DNA from: Halomonas sp.
GTDB lineage: Bacteria; Pseudomonadota; Gammaproteobacteria; Pseudomonadales; Halomonadaceae
Reading direction: 5' to 3'
Length of the DNA: 32,807 nucleotides
Assembly (NCBI GenBank): GCA_003553625.1
Contig: PWEV01000250.1
Location: 1 to 32,807 of the forward strand
Shown piece by piece: positions 1-9,582 of the stretch. The notes under the pieces were generated by a model. That model did no database searches, was not told where the DNA came from, and worked only from the letters and a program-made list of their open reading frames with translations. Both the position numbers and the translations under genes were made by a program. The number at the start of each line of letters is the position of its first letter. The stretch's first letter is position 1.

Positions 1-300
1 CAGGGCATCGGTGTCGACGCCGTGATCATCACCCTGAAGTGAACCCTCAATGAAGGCTTCCCAGGGCAGGTGCGCCAGGGAGGCCAGGTTGTTGGCGCGC
101 AGGGCAAACTCGTCGGCATCGTAGTCGATGTTGCCCTGGGCCATGTCACCCAGTGGGCCGATCTGGAAGGCCATCACGCGCAGTGCGTCCTGGCGATACT
201 CGATCGCCTTGTCTACCTCCAACGCCTGGGCGGAAGCTGAGGTGAGCAGGGCGGCTGAGACGCCCAGGCTAGCGAGAAGAGGGCGAAAGGTCATGGTCAT
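1..300 (-). CDS. Cytochrome c' (c556-type), N-terminal part
   Basis: Minus-strand frame open from ATG at 300 to the left edge, so the C-terminal part with the expected CxxCH haem site lies outside the window. The first ~26 residues form a Sec signal peptide (MTMTFRPLLASLGVSAAL, cleavage near ASA-QA). The mature start reads AIEYRQDALRVM and then FQIGPLGDMAQG, the helix A pattern of cytochrome c' and c556, periplasmic four-helix c-type cytochromes that bind gases or carry electrons. AGGAG lies 6 bases before the ATG, which decides this start over ATG 294. The family call rests on the N-terminal half only. A second cytochrome c' gene lies at 26378-26857. Confidence 0.75.
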   Translation of the reverse strand, partial: MTMTFRPLLASLGVSAALLTSASAQALEVDKAIEYRQDALRVMAFQIGPLGDMAQGNIDYDADEFALRANNLASLAHLPWEAFIEGSLQGDDHGVDTDAL

Positions 301-336
301 CACGATCTCCTTTTCGTGTTGCTTGATGGTGTCTGG

Positions 337-380
337 TTCAACTTGAATACGACGGCTTGAGATGATTCAAGTCTTTCAAG
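337..380. promoter_or_regulatory. Cluster of TTCAA/TTGAA half-sites upstream of cytochrome c'
   Basis: Upstream of the cytochrome c' start there is a perfect palindrome TTCAA-C-TTGAA (337-347), then CTTGA-GATGAT-TCAAG (356-371), then another TTCAAG (375-380). Repeated half-sites of this kind can be operator sequence, but no regulator is identified. The rest of 301-552 shows no gene; a TATAAG at 506-511 could be a -10 for the plus-strand gene, without a convincing -35. Confidence 0.3.
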
Positions 381-552
381 CGTAGCAAAAAAAGACGCCA
401 TGTCCTTCGTCGAAAGGGCTGAACGTCATCGGATGAGACTCCGCGACGGGATTGCTGTTGTGGCGAGGAGGGGCAGAGGCCATGATGCTCGTCAACATCG
501 GAAACTATAAGGATGCTCCAGGGAATCGGGGCATATCCAACAAGGACGTGTG

Positions 553-3129
553 ATGAAAAAAGATACGTTTCCTCTATTAGAGGCCCAACAGAGTATCCAC
601 GAGCTGATCGCGCGGCGCGCACCGCTGCTTCAAACGCTGGATGCCATCGCTCGGTGGATGGGGCTGCTGCTCCCCGAAGCCATCGTGGCGTTCATGCGCT
701 ACGACGCCAGAGACTGCACCCTGAGCCTGTATCCCAGCCAGCACTTTTCGGCGAGCTACATCGACAAGCTGCAGCGGGTTCCGGTCGATGCCGATGTCGC
801 CTCCTTCGGCAGCGCTGCCCATGATCGTTGCCTCGTCACCACGCAGGACATTGCCCTGGACCCGCGCTGGTCGCACTTCCGCGACGCTGCCATGGCCGAA
901 GGGTTTCGTGCCTGCTGGTCCAGCCCTGTCCTTGGCCCCGACGGCGAACTGCTGGGCACCTTCGGCACCTACTACCGTACGCCCAGAGTGCCCGATCCGA
1001 AGGAGCAGCAGAGCCTGCTCCAGGCCTCGGCCTTGATCTCGCTGGCCCTTGTGCGTGACAGCGACGATCGTAGCCACCGCGAGCTCTCCGAGTGGTATCG
1101 TTCGCTCTTCGTCAACCATCCCGAGGGGGTCTATGAATTCGATCGGGAAGGGCGTTTCCAGCGCGGCAACGCGTCGCTGGAACGGATCACCGGCCACCCT
1201 GAAGCTAGCCTGATCGGCCTGCACTTCAACGAGTTCATCGATCCTGATTACCACAAGCTGACCCGGCGGGGCTTCGATGCCGCTTGCCGCGGTGAGGCGA
1301 TGACCTGTGAAACGCGGGGCACCCATGCGGACGGCCACGCGTATGATCTGGAGATTACCAACCTACCGGTGACGCTGGATGGCGAGGTCGTCGGCGTCTA
1401 TGGCATCTGCCGCGATGTCACCGAGCGCAATAGACAGACGGATGCGCTCCGGCTGCTCAGCCGTGGGGTCGATGCCAGCCCCAGCGGTATGCTGATGGTG
1501 GATGCTCTCGATCCCGAGATGCCAATCGTGTTTGCCAACCCCGCCTTCACGACCATGACCGGCTATTCACGGGATGAGGTGATAGGCAGGAACTGCCGCT
1601 TTCTTCAAGGGCCGGATACCGACTCGTCGGCCGTTGACGAGATCCGCGCCGGCCTCCGCGAACAGCACGATGTCGCCGTCACACTGCTCAACTATTGCAG
1701 GGACGGCACCCCGTTCTGGAACCGTCTGGTGATTAGTCCGGTATTCGACGATGGCGGTGTCTGTACCCACTTTATCGGCATTCAGCAGGACATCACCCAG
1801 CAGAAGGCACAGGAAACCCACATCGCCTACCTGGCGACGCATGACCTGCTGACCGGGCTGCCCAACCGGACGGCCTTTGCGAGCCTGCTCGAGGAGGCCT
1901 TTCAGCGCAGCTACAAGAACGCAGAACGGCTAGCGGTGATGTACCTCGACCTGGATGGGTTCAAGGCCATCAACGACGGCTTCGGGCATCATGTCGGCAA
2001 TCAGGTTCTGGTTAGCGTTGCCGGACGGCTGGAGACGCTTCTGAACGCGGATGTCGTGGTGGCTCGTCTGGTAGGGGATGAGTTCGGCATCCTGTTGGCT
2101 AACTCTGGCGACCGTGCTCAGGTGATCGAGTTGGCCGACCGTATTCTCGACAGCCTGGCTCAGCCCATCGACGTGAATGACCAGCTGATTCACCTCAGTG
2201 TCAGCATTGGTATCGCCTGCAACAGTCTGCCGCTGGAGCAGTCCCACGAGGTTGTCCAGCATGCCGACCTGGCCCTGGAACAGGCCAAGCGGCAGGGCCG
2301 CAACACCTGGCAGTGGTACTGCGGCAGCCGAGCCGAGAGCACCCGGCACAGCGTGATACTCCGCCACGAGTTGCACAAGGCCCTGTGCGAGGACCAGTTC
2401 GAGGTTCACTATCAGCCCGTGGTCGATGCCCTGAGCGGCCGCATGCGAAGCGTCGAGGCCCTGGTGCGCTGGCGTCATCCGACCCGCGGCATGATCTCCC
2501 CGGGTGAGTTCATCCCGCTGGCGGAACAGACGGGACAGATCGTTCCGCTGGGGCGCTGGGTGCTGCACCAGGCCTGCCGTGACATCACCGAGTTGCTTGC
2601 CAGCTCGGGCCGTGTGCTCGCGGTGGCGGTGAACATCTCGTCGCTGCAGTTCTGTCGCGACGGTTTTCTCGAGGAGGTGCAGCGTGCTCTGGATCTTTCC
2701 GGCCTGCCACCGGAGCTACTGGAACTTGAGGTCACCGAGAGCGTTTTGCTGGACGGTGCCGAGCCGGTAATCAAGCTGATGGAAACCCTCAAGGCGATGG
2801 GCGTGCGGGTCGCTCTCGATGACTTCGGCACGGGGTTCTCGAGCCTCAGCTATCTGCGCGACCTGCCCACCCACAAGCTCAAGCTCGACCGCAGCTTCGT
2901 ACAGAAGGCTCTTCTCGACAGACACACCGCCGCCATCGTGCAGGGAGTGATCACCATGGCACACCATATGGACATGATTGTGGTTGGCGAAGGCGTCGAG
3001 ACCAGGGAGGAGCACCAGGACATGGTGCGCCGCCACTGTGACCTGCTACAGGGCTACCTGTTCGCCAAGCCTATGCCACTGGAAGATCTGCGTGACCTGC
3101 CTGATTCTCTGCCTGCTGCGACCACGTGA
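553..3129 (+). CDS. GAF-PAS-LOV-GGDEF-EAL cyclic-di-GMP signalling protein
   Basis: 858-residue multidomain protein with no membrane segments. Order: GAF-like domain (~15-165), PAS (~175-290), a LOV-type PAS (~300-425), GGDEF (~430-590) and EAL (~605-850). The third domain has the flavin-binding signature GRNCRFLQG with Cys348, the residue that forms the photoadduct in blue-light LOV sensors, plus NYCRDGTPFWN. The GGDEF signature is VGDEF (507-511), first glycine replaced, so cyclase activity is doubtful. The EAL side is intact: EALVRW (635), DDFGTGFSS (756) and GEGVET, all needed for c-di-GMP hydrolysis. It is therefore inferred to be a light- and ligand-regulated phosphodiesterase. ATG 553 is preferred over the adjoining GTG 550 because AAGGA lies 6 bases upstream. 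It is monocistronic. Confidence 0.92.
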   Translation: MKKDTFPLLEAQQSIHELIARRAPLLQTLDAIARWMGLLLPEAIVAFMRYDARDCTLSLYPSQHFSASYIDKLQRVPVDADVASFGSAAHDRCLVTTQDIALDPRWSHFRDAAMAEGFRACWSSPVLGPDGELLGTFGTYYRTPRVPDPKEQQSLLQASALISLALVRDSDDRSHRELSEWYRSLFVNHPEGVYEFDREGRFQRGNASLERITGHPEASLIGLHFNEFIDPDYHKLTRRGFDAACRGEAMTCETRGTHADGHAYDLEITNLPVTLDGEVVGVYGICRDVTERNRQTDALRLLSRGVDASPSGMLMVDALDPEMPIVFANPAFTTMTGYSRDEVIGRNCRFLQGPDTDSSAVDEIRAGLREQHDVAVTLLNYCRDGTPFWNRLVISPVFDDGGVCTHFIGIQQDITQQKAQETHIAYLATHDLLTGLPNRTAFASLLEEAFQRSYKNAERLAVMYLDLDGFKAINDGFGHHVGNQVLVSVAGRLETLLNADVVVARLVGDEFGILLANSGDRAQVIELADRILDSLAQPIDVNDQLIHLSVSIGIACNSLPLEQSHEVVQHADLALEQAKRQGRNTWQWYCGSRAESTRHSVILRHELHKALCEDQFEVHYQPVVDALSGRMRSVEALVRWRHPTRGMISPGEFIPLAEQTGQIVPLGRWVLHQACRDITELLASSGRVLAVAVNISSLQFCRDGFLEEVQRALDLSGLPPELLELEVTESVLLDGAEPVIKLMETLKAMGVRVALDDFGTGFSSLSYLRDLPTHKLKLDRSFVQKALLDRHTAAIVQGVITMAHHMDMIVVGEGVETREEHQDMVRRHCDLLQGYLFAKPMPLEDLRDLPDSLPAATT

Positions 3130-3332
3130 CGACGGGGAAAAGCTGCCGAATCAAATGGCTATCTGGGGAAACGGCCATTGTAGGGCGGCAGTCAAGGCGT
3201 GAATCTCACATGTGCTGTTCACCGCCGAGATGCCGATCATCACGCACTACCCGAACAGCGTGGAGGGTATCCCGTTGCCCTATCAGGAAGCCGCCGGAAG
3301 AGAGCCGGCGTGACAAGGGGACCGAGTCATTA

Positions 3333-3354
3333 CCGACCCGGGCCCCGGCGTCGG
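3333..3354. terminator. Possible terminator hairpin between convergent genes
   Basis: CCGAC and GTCGG arms with a further CCGG/CCGG stem inside and a one-base bulge, lying just after the stop of the minus-strand DUF2069 gene and in the gap after the GGDEF-EAL gene. No clear T-run follows, so it may be only a GC-rich hairpin. A second small stem (CGCCGG/CCGGCG) sits near 3290-3310. The rest of 3130-3359 holds nothing recognisable. Confidence 0.4.
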
Positions 3355-3359
3355 CCTCA

Positions 3360-4480
<1,121 letters not shown>

Positions 4481-4574
4481 TCATGAGCACGGGGACTCCC
4501 GGTCAACGGCGATTCGGCTCCGGGTCGGACTGTCGGCTTGTCGAAAGACCATTGTAGAAGGGCACATGGTCCGC

Positions 4575-5018
4575 TCACAACAGAGCTCCTTCGAAGGCTT
4601 CCTCGGGCAAGCGTCGATAGACCCACGCCGTGGTGCCATCGGCAAGCGTGAGACGCACCCGTTCGTAGCGGATGCCCAGGCGCTCATAGCGATCGAGCCG
4701 ACCCAGTTCCTCGGCGCTGACGGTAATCACCTCGCCCTCCACGCGTTCGCCGGGAGCCTCCTCCAGATCGAGAGCGGTGCGCCGAAAGTTCTCCAGTATC
4801 GCAGGACGAGATTCGCCGGCGCGACCGGTGACCACCCAGCGCACCAGCCCCGAGCGAAGGGTGCCGTAGACAAAGACTTCGTGGGGACCGGCCCCGATGG
4901 GCGCCAGGTGGTCGGGGCGATCGTAGGTAAAGGGGCTGAGCATGGTGAGCCACAGCCATCCGGCCACGGCAAGCGGCAGGCCCAGCAGGGTGGCGAACAA
5001 CAGGTGCAGGCGTCGCAT
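4575..5018 (-). CDS. Membrane-anchored gamma-glutamylcyclotransferase-like protein
   Basis: 147-residue protein with an N-terminal hydrophobic anchor (~5-24) followed by an AIG2/GGCT fold: VFVYGTLRSGL is the substrate-binding loop, VEGEVITV and LDRYERL give the conserved strand and the second acidic region, and AWVYRR is the C-terminal strand. GGCT-family enzymes release 5-oxoproline from gamma-glutamyl compounds. The anchor is unusual, since most family members are soluble, and it would place the domain outside the cytoplasmic membrane or tether it there. Start chosen at ATG 5018, with AGGAG a few bases upstream, rather than ATG 5048. Substrate not determinable from sequence. Confidence 0.75.
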   Translation of the reverse strand: MRRLHLLFATLLGLPLAVAGWLWLTMLSPFTYDRPDHLAPIGAGPHEVFVYGTLRSGLVRWVVTGRAGESRPAILENFRRTALDLEEAPGERVEGEVITVSAEELGRLDRYERLGIRYERVRLTLADGTTAWVYRRLPEEAFEGALL

Positions 5019-5153
5019 GGGGCTCCTCACGGCAGGGGGTAGGCCCATCCTGCCATGCCATGAGACGCTTGTCCGGCCTCGGCGTTCGTTGACTTAAGCC
5101 GGGACGAACCCTCTGCTAGGATGGACGTTCACCCGACGATCGCGAGGTGCCCC

Positions 5154-5747
5154 ATGACTCGACAGGCGTGTTACGACCTCGATTTCCAGGCCCTGATGGG
5201 GGACGTGCGTCCGCTTTCCCGGAATGGCAATCGCGCCGATCCCGGACGCGGTCGGCGCTCACCCAGCGAAGCGCAGCTGGCACGCCGCGAGAGTGCCGCT
5301 GCGGAGCTGGAAGGCCACGGCTTTCTCTCCGATGATTTCGTCGACCTGGTGCTGCCCTTCGACCCCCTGGCGTATCGCCGAGACGGCATCCAGCAGGGGG
5401 TGGTGGACCGCCTTCGCCACGGCGGCTACGCGGACCAGGCGCGTCTTCACCTGCTGCGCCGGCCGCTGGAGGAGTGTCGTCGGGCGCTGCCGCCCTTCAT
5501 CCATGAGGCCTTCGCTCACGACCTCCGCTCGGTGCTGATCGTTCACGGTCGCGGCCAGGCCATCGATAGTCCGCCCAATGTGCTGCGCTCCTACCTGGCC
5601 AAGTGGTTGACCCAGTTTCCCGAGGTGCAGGCCTTCGTCTCGGCCCAACCCTCCGATGGCGGCCTCGGCGCCACCTGGGTGATGCTGCGCAAGAGCGACC
5701 GCGCGAAGTCCGCCAACCGGGAGCGGCAGCAGAAGCGGCGGGGATAG
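5154..5747 (+). CDS. smrA: Smr-domain protein (SmrA/YdaL-like)
   Basis: 197-residue protein. The N-terminal ~70 residues are polar and charged. The C-terminal Smr domain (~85-180) includes SVLIVHGRGQ, the HGxG signature, and a matching end ATWVMLRK. Smr domains are nicking endonucleases or nucleic-acid binding modules. The usual LDLH motif at the domain start is degenerate here (ARLHLLRRPLEEC), which may affect activity or may be normal for this subfamily. ATG 5154 follows GCGAGG at a sensible distance; an upstream ATG at 5121 is less likely. Single gene; the purine-rich stretch to 5895 holds nothing recognisable. Confidence 0.8.
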   Translation: MTRQACYDLDFQALMGDVRPLSRNGNRADPGRGRRSPSEAQLARRESAAAELEGHGFLSDDFVDLVLPFDPLAYRRDGIQQGVVDRLRHGGYADQARLHLLRRPLEECRRALPPFIHEAFAHDLRSVLIVHGRGQAIDSPPNVLRSYLAKWLTQFPEVQAFVSAQPSDGGLGATWVMLRKSDRAKSANRERQQKRRG

Positions 5748-5895
5748 GGAGCCTGGAAAGGGGGCCTGGAGAAGAGAGCTCGGAGAGGGGAGACCTGGAA
5801 AGAACAGAGCGGAAATCGCTCAGTCATGGAGGCGCCGGCACGCTTCAGCGGCCCCGAAGACTGTCGGGACCGCCTTAACGATGCGCGGGTCGGCT

Positions 5896-6414
5896 TCAGG
5901 CCCGGTCGTTCTCGCGCAGGCGACGCTCGAAGAGTGCCTCCGACTGGTCCACCGCCGGTTGATAGCTGACGCTGAATGCGCCCAGCGCCCTCAGGGCATC
6001 CTCCAGGTGCTGGTCCTCGCGCAGCGCCAGGGCATCGAAGCCGCAGCGGGTCATGTAGTAGAGCTGGTCGACCAGAACGTCGCCGATCGCCCGAATCTCA
6101 CCGCGGTAAGCGTGCCGTTCGCGGAGCAAGCGGGCCAGGGTATAGCCACGACCATCGGTGAAGGCCGGGAAGTCGATAGCCACCAGCGGCGCCCGTGACA
6201 GTTCAGCGGCCAGGGGGGCGTCAAGTTCGGTGTCGCTGGTCAGCCAGGGGGCGAGGCCGGACTCTTCGTCATGCTCGCGCCACAGCGCCAGGGGCACGAT
6301 CACGGGGCGGCGACTCGGCAGTCCCTCTTCCACACGCGACAGCGCCCACTCGTCCTGCTCCGGCTGGCCCAGCTTGATCAGGGTGCGTGTCGGTTCCAGG
6401 TGGCGATCAGGCAT
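5896..6414 (-). CDS. DUF934 protein of the sulfite reductase operon
   Basis: 172-residue soluble protein of the DUF934 family, which occurs almost only next to cysI-type sulfite reductases in proteobacteria. Recognisable segments are LVAIDFPAFTDGRGYTLARL and GDVLVDQLYYMTRCGFDAL. No catalytic motif is known; a helper role in sulfite reduction is inferred from gene linkage. The chosen ATG 6414 lies inside the last codons of cysI (8-base overlap), which implies translational coupling. An in-frame upstream start at 6495 would only add residues in a shadow of cysI. Confidence 0.85.
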   Translation of the reverse strand: MPDRHLEPTRTLIKLGQPEQDEWALSRVEEGLPSRRPVIVPLALWREHDEESGLAPWLTSDTELDAPLAAELSRAPLVAIDFPAFTDGRGYTLARLLRERHAYRGEIRAIGDVLVDQLYYMTRCGFDALALREDQHLEDALRALGAFSVSYQPAVDQSEALFERRLRENDRA

Positions 6415-8059
6415 AGACCCGCTCCTTGAAGGGCTTGTGGCCGATTCGTCGATAGGTGTCGAGGAAGTGTTCATCGTCATGACGCTGCTCGACATACACC
6501 TTGAGGATCTTGTCGATCACCTCGGGAACATCCTCGCGGAAGAAGGAGGGACCGAGGATCTTGCCCAGGGAGGCATCGTCGGTGGCGTTGCCGCCCAGCG
6601 AGATCTGGTAGTACTCCTCGCCCTTCTTGTCGACGCCGAGGATGCCGATATGGCCCACATGGTGGTGGCCGCAGGCGTTCATGCAGCCGGAAATGTTGAG
6701 ATCCAGAGGCCCCAGGTCGTAGAGGAAGTCGAGATCCTCGAAACGCTCTTGAAGCGCCTGGGCAATGGGGATCGAGACGGCATTGGCCAGGCCGCAGAAG
6801 TCTCCCCCGGGACAACAGATGATGTCGTTGAGGGTACCTACGGTGGGGTTGGCCATGCCATGTTCATCGAGTGCCTTCCACAGGTCCTCCAGCTCATCTA
6901 CCGCTACGTCGGAGAGCACCAGATTCTGCTCGTGGGTCACTCGGGTCTCGCCGAAGCTGTACCGTTCGGCCAGATCGGCGACGGCGTCAAGCTGATCGGC
7001 GGTGACGTCGCCCGGAGCGTGCTCGCGGCGCTTGAGCGACAGGGTCACGGCCTTGTAGCCCGGCACCTTGTGATCGGTGACATTGTTGGTGACAAAGCGT
7101 GCGAAGGCCCGATTATCGCCGCGCAGGCGCTCGAACTCGGCGATGGCGGCTTCGCTCACCGGTCGGCGCTGCGGCTCCTCGAAGTGGGCTCCGGCGGCCT
7201 CCACGGTGGCCCGGGTGAGGGTCTGGGGCCCATCCTTGAGGTGGACCCACTCTTCCTCGACGCGGCGGGCAAACTCCTCCACGCCCAGCGCCTTGACCAG
7301 GATCTTGATGCGCGCCTTGAACTTGTTGTCGCGGCGGCCGAACTGGTTATAGACCCGGACTATCGCTTCGAGGTAGGTGAGGAGGTGCTGCCAGGGCAGG
7401 TCCCCGCGGACGACTTCCCCAATCATCGGCGTGCGGCCCAGACCGCCGCCGGCCAGAACCTTGACCCGCACGTCGCCACTGGCGTCGTGCCACAGGCGCA
7501 GCCCGATGTCGTGGACCTGAATGGCGGCGCGGTCGGCGGCGGCTCCGGTCACGGCGATCTTGAACTTGCGCGGCAGGAAGGCAAATTCAGGATGCAGGGT
7601 CGACCACTGACGGATCAGTTCACACCAGGGACGCGGGTCTTCCACCTCGTCGGCGGCGATGCCCGCGAACTGGTCGCTGGTGGTGTTGCGGATGCAGTTG
7701 CCACTGGTCTGGATGGCATGCATCTGCACCTCGGCGAGTTCTCCGAGGATATCGGGAACGTCCTCCAGTGCCGGCCAGTTGAGCTGCAGGTTCTGGCGCG
7801 TGGTGAAGTGGCCGTAACCGCGGTCATAGCGGCGGGTGATCGACGCCAGGCGCCTGAGCTGAGTGCTCGATAGCATGCCGTAGGGGATGGCGATGCGCAG
7901 CATGGGCGCATATTTCTGGATATAGAGACCATTCTGCAGACGCAGCGGACGGAATTCTTCCTCTCCGAGTCGGCCGTCCTGATAGCGATCCATCTGATCG
8001 CGGAACTGGGCGACGCGCTCATCCACAAGCGTCTGGTCGTAGCTGTCGTAGCGGTACAT
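6407..8059 (-). CDS. cysI: Assimilatory sulfite reductase, sirohaem/4Fe-4S subunit
   Basis: 550 residues, full length for the Pseudomonas-type CysI/NirA family. It performs the six-electron reduction of sulfite to sulfide for cysteine synthesis in the cytoplasm. The 4Fe-4S/sirohaem cysteines are visible as C416-x5-C422 (CCPGGDFC) and C459-x3-C463 (SGCMNACGHHH). N-terminal substrate-binding motifs include YGHFTTRQNLQLNW and SGNCIRNTT. No flavoprotein subunit (cysJ) is adjacent, so the electron donor is probably a ferredoxin or a separately encoded reductase. Nitrite reductase is the alternative, but the DUF934 partner argues for sulfite. Preceded by a perfect palindrome at 8121-8141. Confidence 0.93.
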   Translation of the reverse strand: MYRYDSYDQTLVDERVAQFRDQMDRYQDGRLGEEEFRPLRLQNGLYIQKYAPMLRIAIPYGMLSSTQLRRLASITRRYDRGYGHFTTRQNLQLNWPALEDVPDILGELAEVQMHAIQTSGNCIRNTTSDQFAGIAADEVEDPRPWCELIRQWSTLHPEFAFLPRKFKIAVTGAAADRAAIQVHDIGLRLWHDASGDVRVKVLAGGGLGRTPMIGEVVRGDLPWQHLLTYLEAIVRVYNQFGRRDNKFKARIKILVKALGVEEFARRVEEEWVHLKDGPQTLTRATVEAAGAHFEEPQRRPVSEAAIAEFERLRGDNRAFARFVTNNVTDHKVPGYKAVTLSLKRREHAPGDVTADQLDAVADLAERYSFGETRVTHEQNLVLSDVAVDELEDLWKALDEHGMANPTVGTLNDIICCPGGDFCGLANAVSIPIAQALQERFEDLDFLYDLGPLDLNISGCMNACGHHHVGHIGILGVDKKGEEYYQISLGGNATDDASLGKILGPSFFREDVPEVIDKILKVYVEQRHDDEHFLDTYRRIGHKPFKERVYA

Positions 8060-8120
8060 TCAGCCGTTCCTGCTGCAGTGAAGGGTGGCAGTGCCTGTAG
8101 GGGCACCATACGCGCCGGGC

Positions 8121-8141
8121 TTTATTCTTGGAAAGAATAAA
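8121..8141. promoter_or_regulatory. Perfect 9-3-9 palindrome upstream of cysI
   Basis: TTTATTCTT, spacer GGA, AAGAATAAA: a perfect inverted repeat about 60 bases before the cysI start. On the minus strand a TATAAG lies just upstream of it, with no good -35, as expected for an activator-dependent promoter. In this position it may be an operator for CysB, the LysR-type sulfur regulator; that is inference. It could also mark the end of the upstream MATE gene, but there is no T-run. Confidence 0.5.
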
Positions 8142-8193
8142 TACTTATAGTTTTTATGCAAAAAGTAATTACCAATCTGATGGAGGCGACGCG

Positions 8194-9525
8194 TCAGACC
8201 TGGAGACGCAGCCAGCGGCGTCGCTGCCAGATGATGGCGAACCAGGCGGAGTTGAGGCAGCGATAGCCGAGCTGGGCCCACCAGATGCCGAGCAACCCCT
8301 GCTCGAGGCCTACGCCGATCCACCAGGCCAGCGGCAGGAAGACCAGCCACTGCAGGCTCAGTGTCGTGGTCATCACGGTACGATTGGCGCCGGCGCCCAG
8401 CAGCGCCTGGGCCAAGACCAGTGCGGCAGCGTCCAGCACGATCATCAGCGCCGTGAGCTGCAGCGGCACCCGGCCCAGGTCGACGAGGGCGGGGTCGTGA
8501 AGGAACAGTCCGAGCACCGTCTCGGGAAACAGCGCCATGGGCAGCGCCAGGGCCGCCAGGCAGAGCCAGGCCAGATGAACCACTTCCCAGCCCCAGCGGT
8601 GGGCATCGCCGTGGGCCTCCCGGCCCAGCGCCTGGCCCACCAGGCTCATGGCGGCCATGCCCAGCCCCACGCCCGGCAGAATCAGCAGCAGCGAGAGGTT
8701 GACCAGGACATGCCCCACGGCGACGCTCGAGGTGTCGATCTGGCCGAGGATCCAGAACAGCACGGCGTAGCCGGCAGCGAACCACAGCTGCTGGAAGGAG
8801 TGTGGAGTCGCCAGGCGCAGGGTGGTCACGAAGGTGAAGCGCCGCGGCAGCCCGGCCAGAAAGCCGCTGCCACGGGCGTGGCGGGCGCTGAGCACTGCCC
8901 AGATGGCGAGGCCGGCGAATAGCGACAGGCTGGTACCGGCACCGGCGCCGGCAGCTCCCATGGCGGGCAGTCCCAGGTAACCGAATATCAGCGCCAGGCT
9001 AGCCGCCACGTTGATGGCGTGCATCATCAGAATGATGCGCAGGTAGATGCCGGTCTGCTGGATGCCGTTCCAGTAGCCGCGAAAACAGAAGATCATCGCC
9101 ACGGCAACGAGAGAGAGCACCCGCCAGCGGAAGTACTCCACTGCCACCGTGTTCACCGAGGGATCCTGATTGATCAGCCCCAGCAGGCGCGGTGCCTGCC
9201 ACAGGCAGAGCACCGTGATGGGCAGAGACAAGAGGAGGGCGATCACCAGGCCGGCATTCAAGGGCACGGCGCGGCGATCCCAGGCTTCCTCGCCGTGGCG
9301 ACGGGCGGTCTGGGCCTGGACACCGGAGGAGAGCCCGAACACCAGGGCGGTGATCAGGAACATCGCATAGCCGCCGATGCCGACACCGGCCAGCGCCACC
9401 TCGCCCAGGGACCCCACCATGGCCGCATCGATCAGGTTGATCAGGCTCTGGGAGAGCATGCCGGCGATGATCGGCAGGGCGAGACGCAGGATCGTCTGGC
9501 GTCGAGTGGGGTCGGGCAGCAGCAT
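8194..9525 (-). CDS. MATE family multidrug/Na+ exporter
   Basis: 443-residue inner-membrane protein with twelve hydrophobic segments in two related halves. The start RLALPIIAGMLSQSLINLIDAAMVGSLG is the standard MATE first helix with the conserved D-x-x-MVG region; VGQALGREAHGDAHRWGWE in the second half matches the MATE loop. These proteins export cationic drugs or metabolites by H+ or Na+ antiport. Substrate unknown. ATG 9525 is used; a GTG at 9552 is possible. It follows metH on the same strand with a hairpin between, so it is probably transcribed on its own. Confidence 0.9.
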   Translation of the reverse strand: MLLPDPTRRQTILRLALPIIAGMLSQSLINLIDAAMVGSLGEVALAGVGIGGYAMFLITALVFGLSSGVQAQTARRHGEEAWDRRAVPLNAGLVIALLLSLPITVLCLWQAPRLLGLINQDPSVNTVAVEYFRWRVLSLVAVAMIFCFRGYWNGIQQTGIYLRIILMMHAINVAASLALIFGYLGLPAMGAAGAGAGTSLSLFAGLAIWAVLSARHARGSGFLAGLPRRFTFVTTLRLATPHSFQQLWFAAGYAVLFWILGQIDTSSVAVGHVLVNLSLLLILPGVGLGMAAMSLVGQALGREAHGDAHRWGWEVVHLAWLCLAALALPMALFPETVLGLFLHDPALVDLGRVPLQLTALMIVLDAAALVLAQALLGAGANRTVMTTTLSLQWLVFLPLAWWIGVGLEQGLLGIWWAQLGYRCLNSAWFAIIWQRRRWLRLQV

Positions 9526-9542
9526 GAGCGTCCGTCGAGTCC

Positions 9543-9561
9543 GGGCCCGCACGGCGGGCCC
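9543..9561. terminator. Hairpin between metH and the MATE gene
   Basis: GGGCCCGC-ACG-GCGGGCCC, a perfect 8-bp GC stem with a three-base loop placed between the metH stop (9583) and the MATE start (9525). Its position and stability suggest a transcription terminator for metH, but no T-tract follows on the minus strand. Confidence 0.45.
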
Positions 9562-9582
9562 TCTGGCATCTGGCGCGGCCGA

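Noticed and set aside
550..552. GTG 550 as start of the GGDEF-EAL gene
   Set aside because: ATG directly follows at 553 with better spacing from AAGGA.
6158..7873. Long plus-strand ORF of 571 codons
   Set aside because: It is the antisense shadow of cysI and its DUF934 neighbour; the codon pattern and conserved protein motifs lie on the minus strand.
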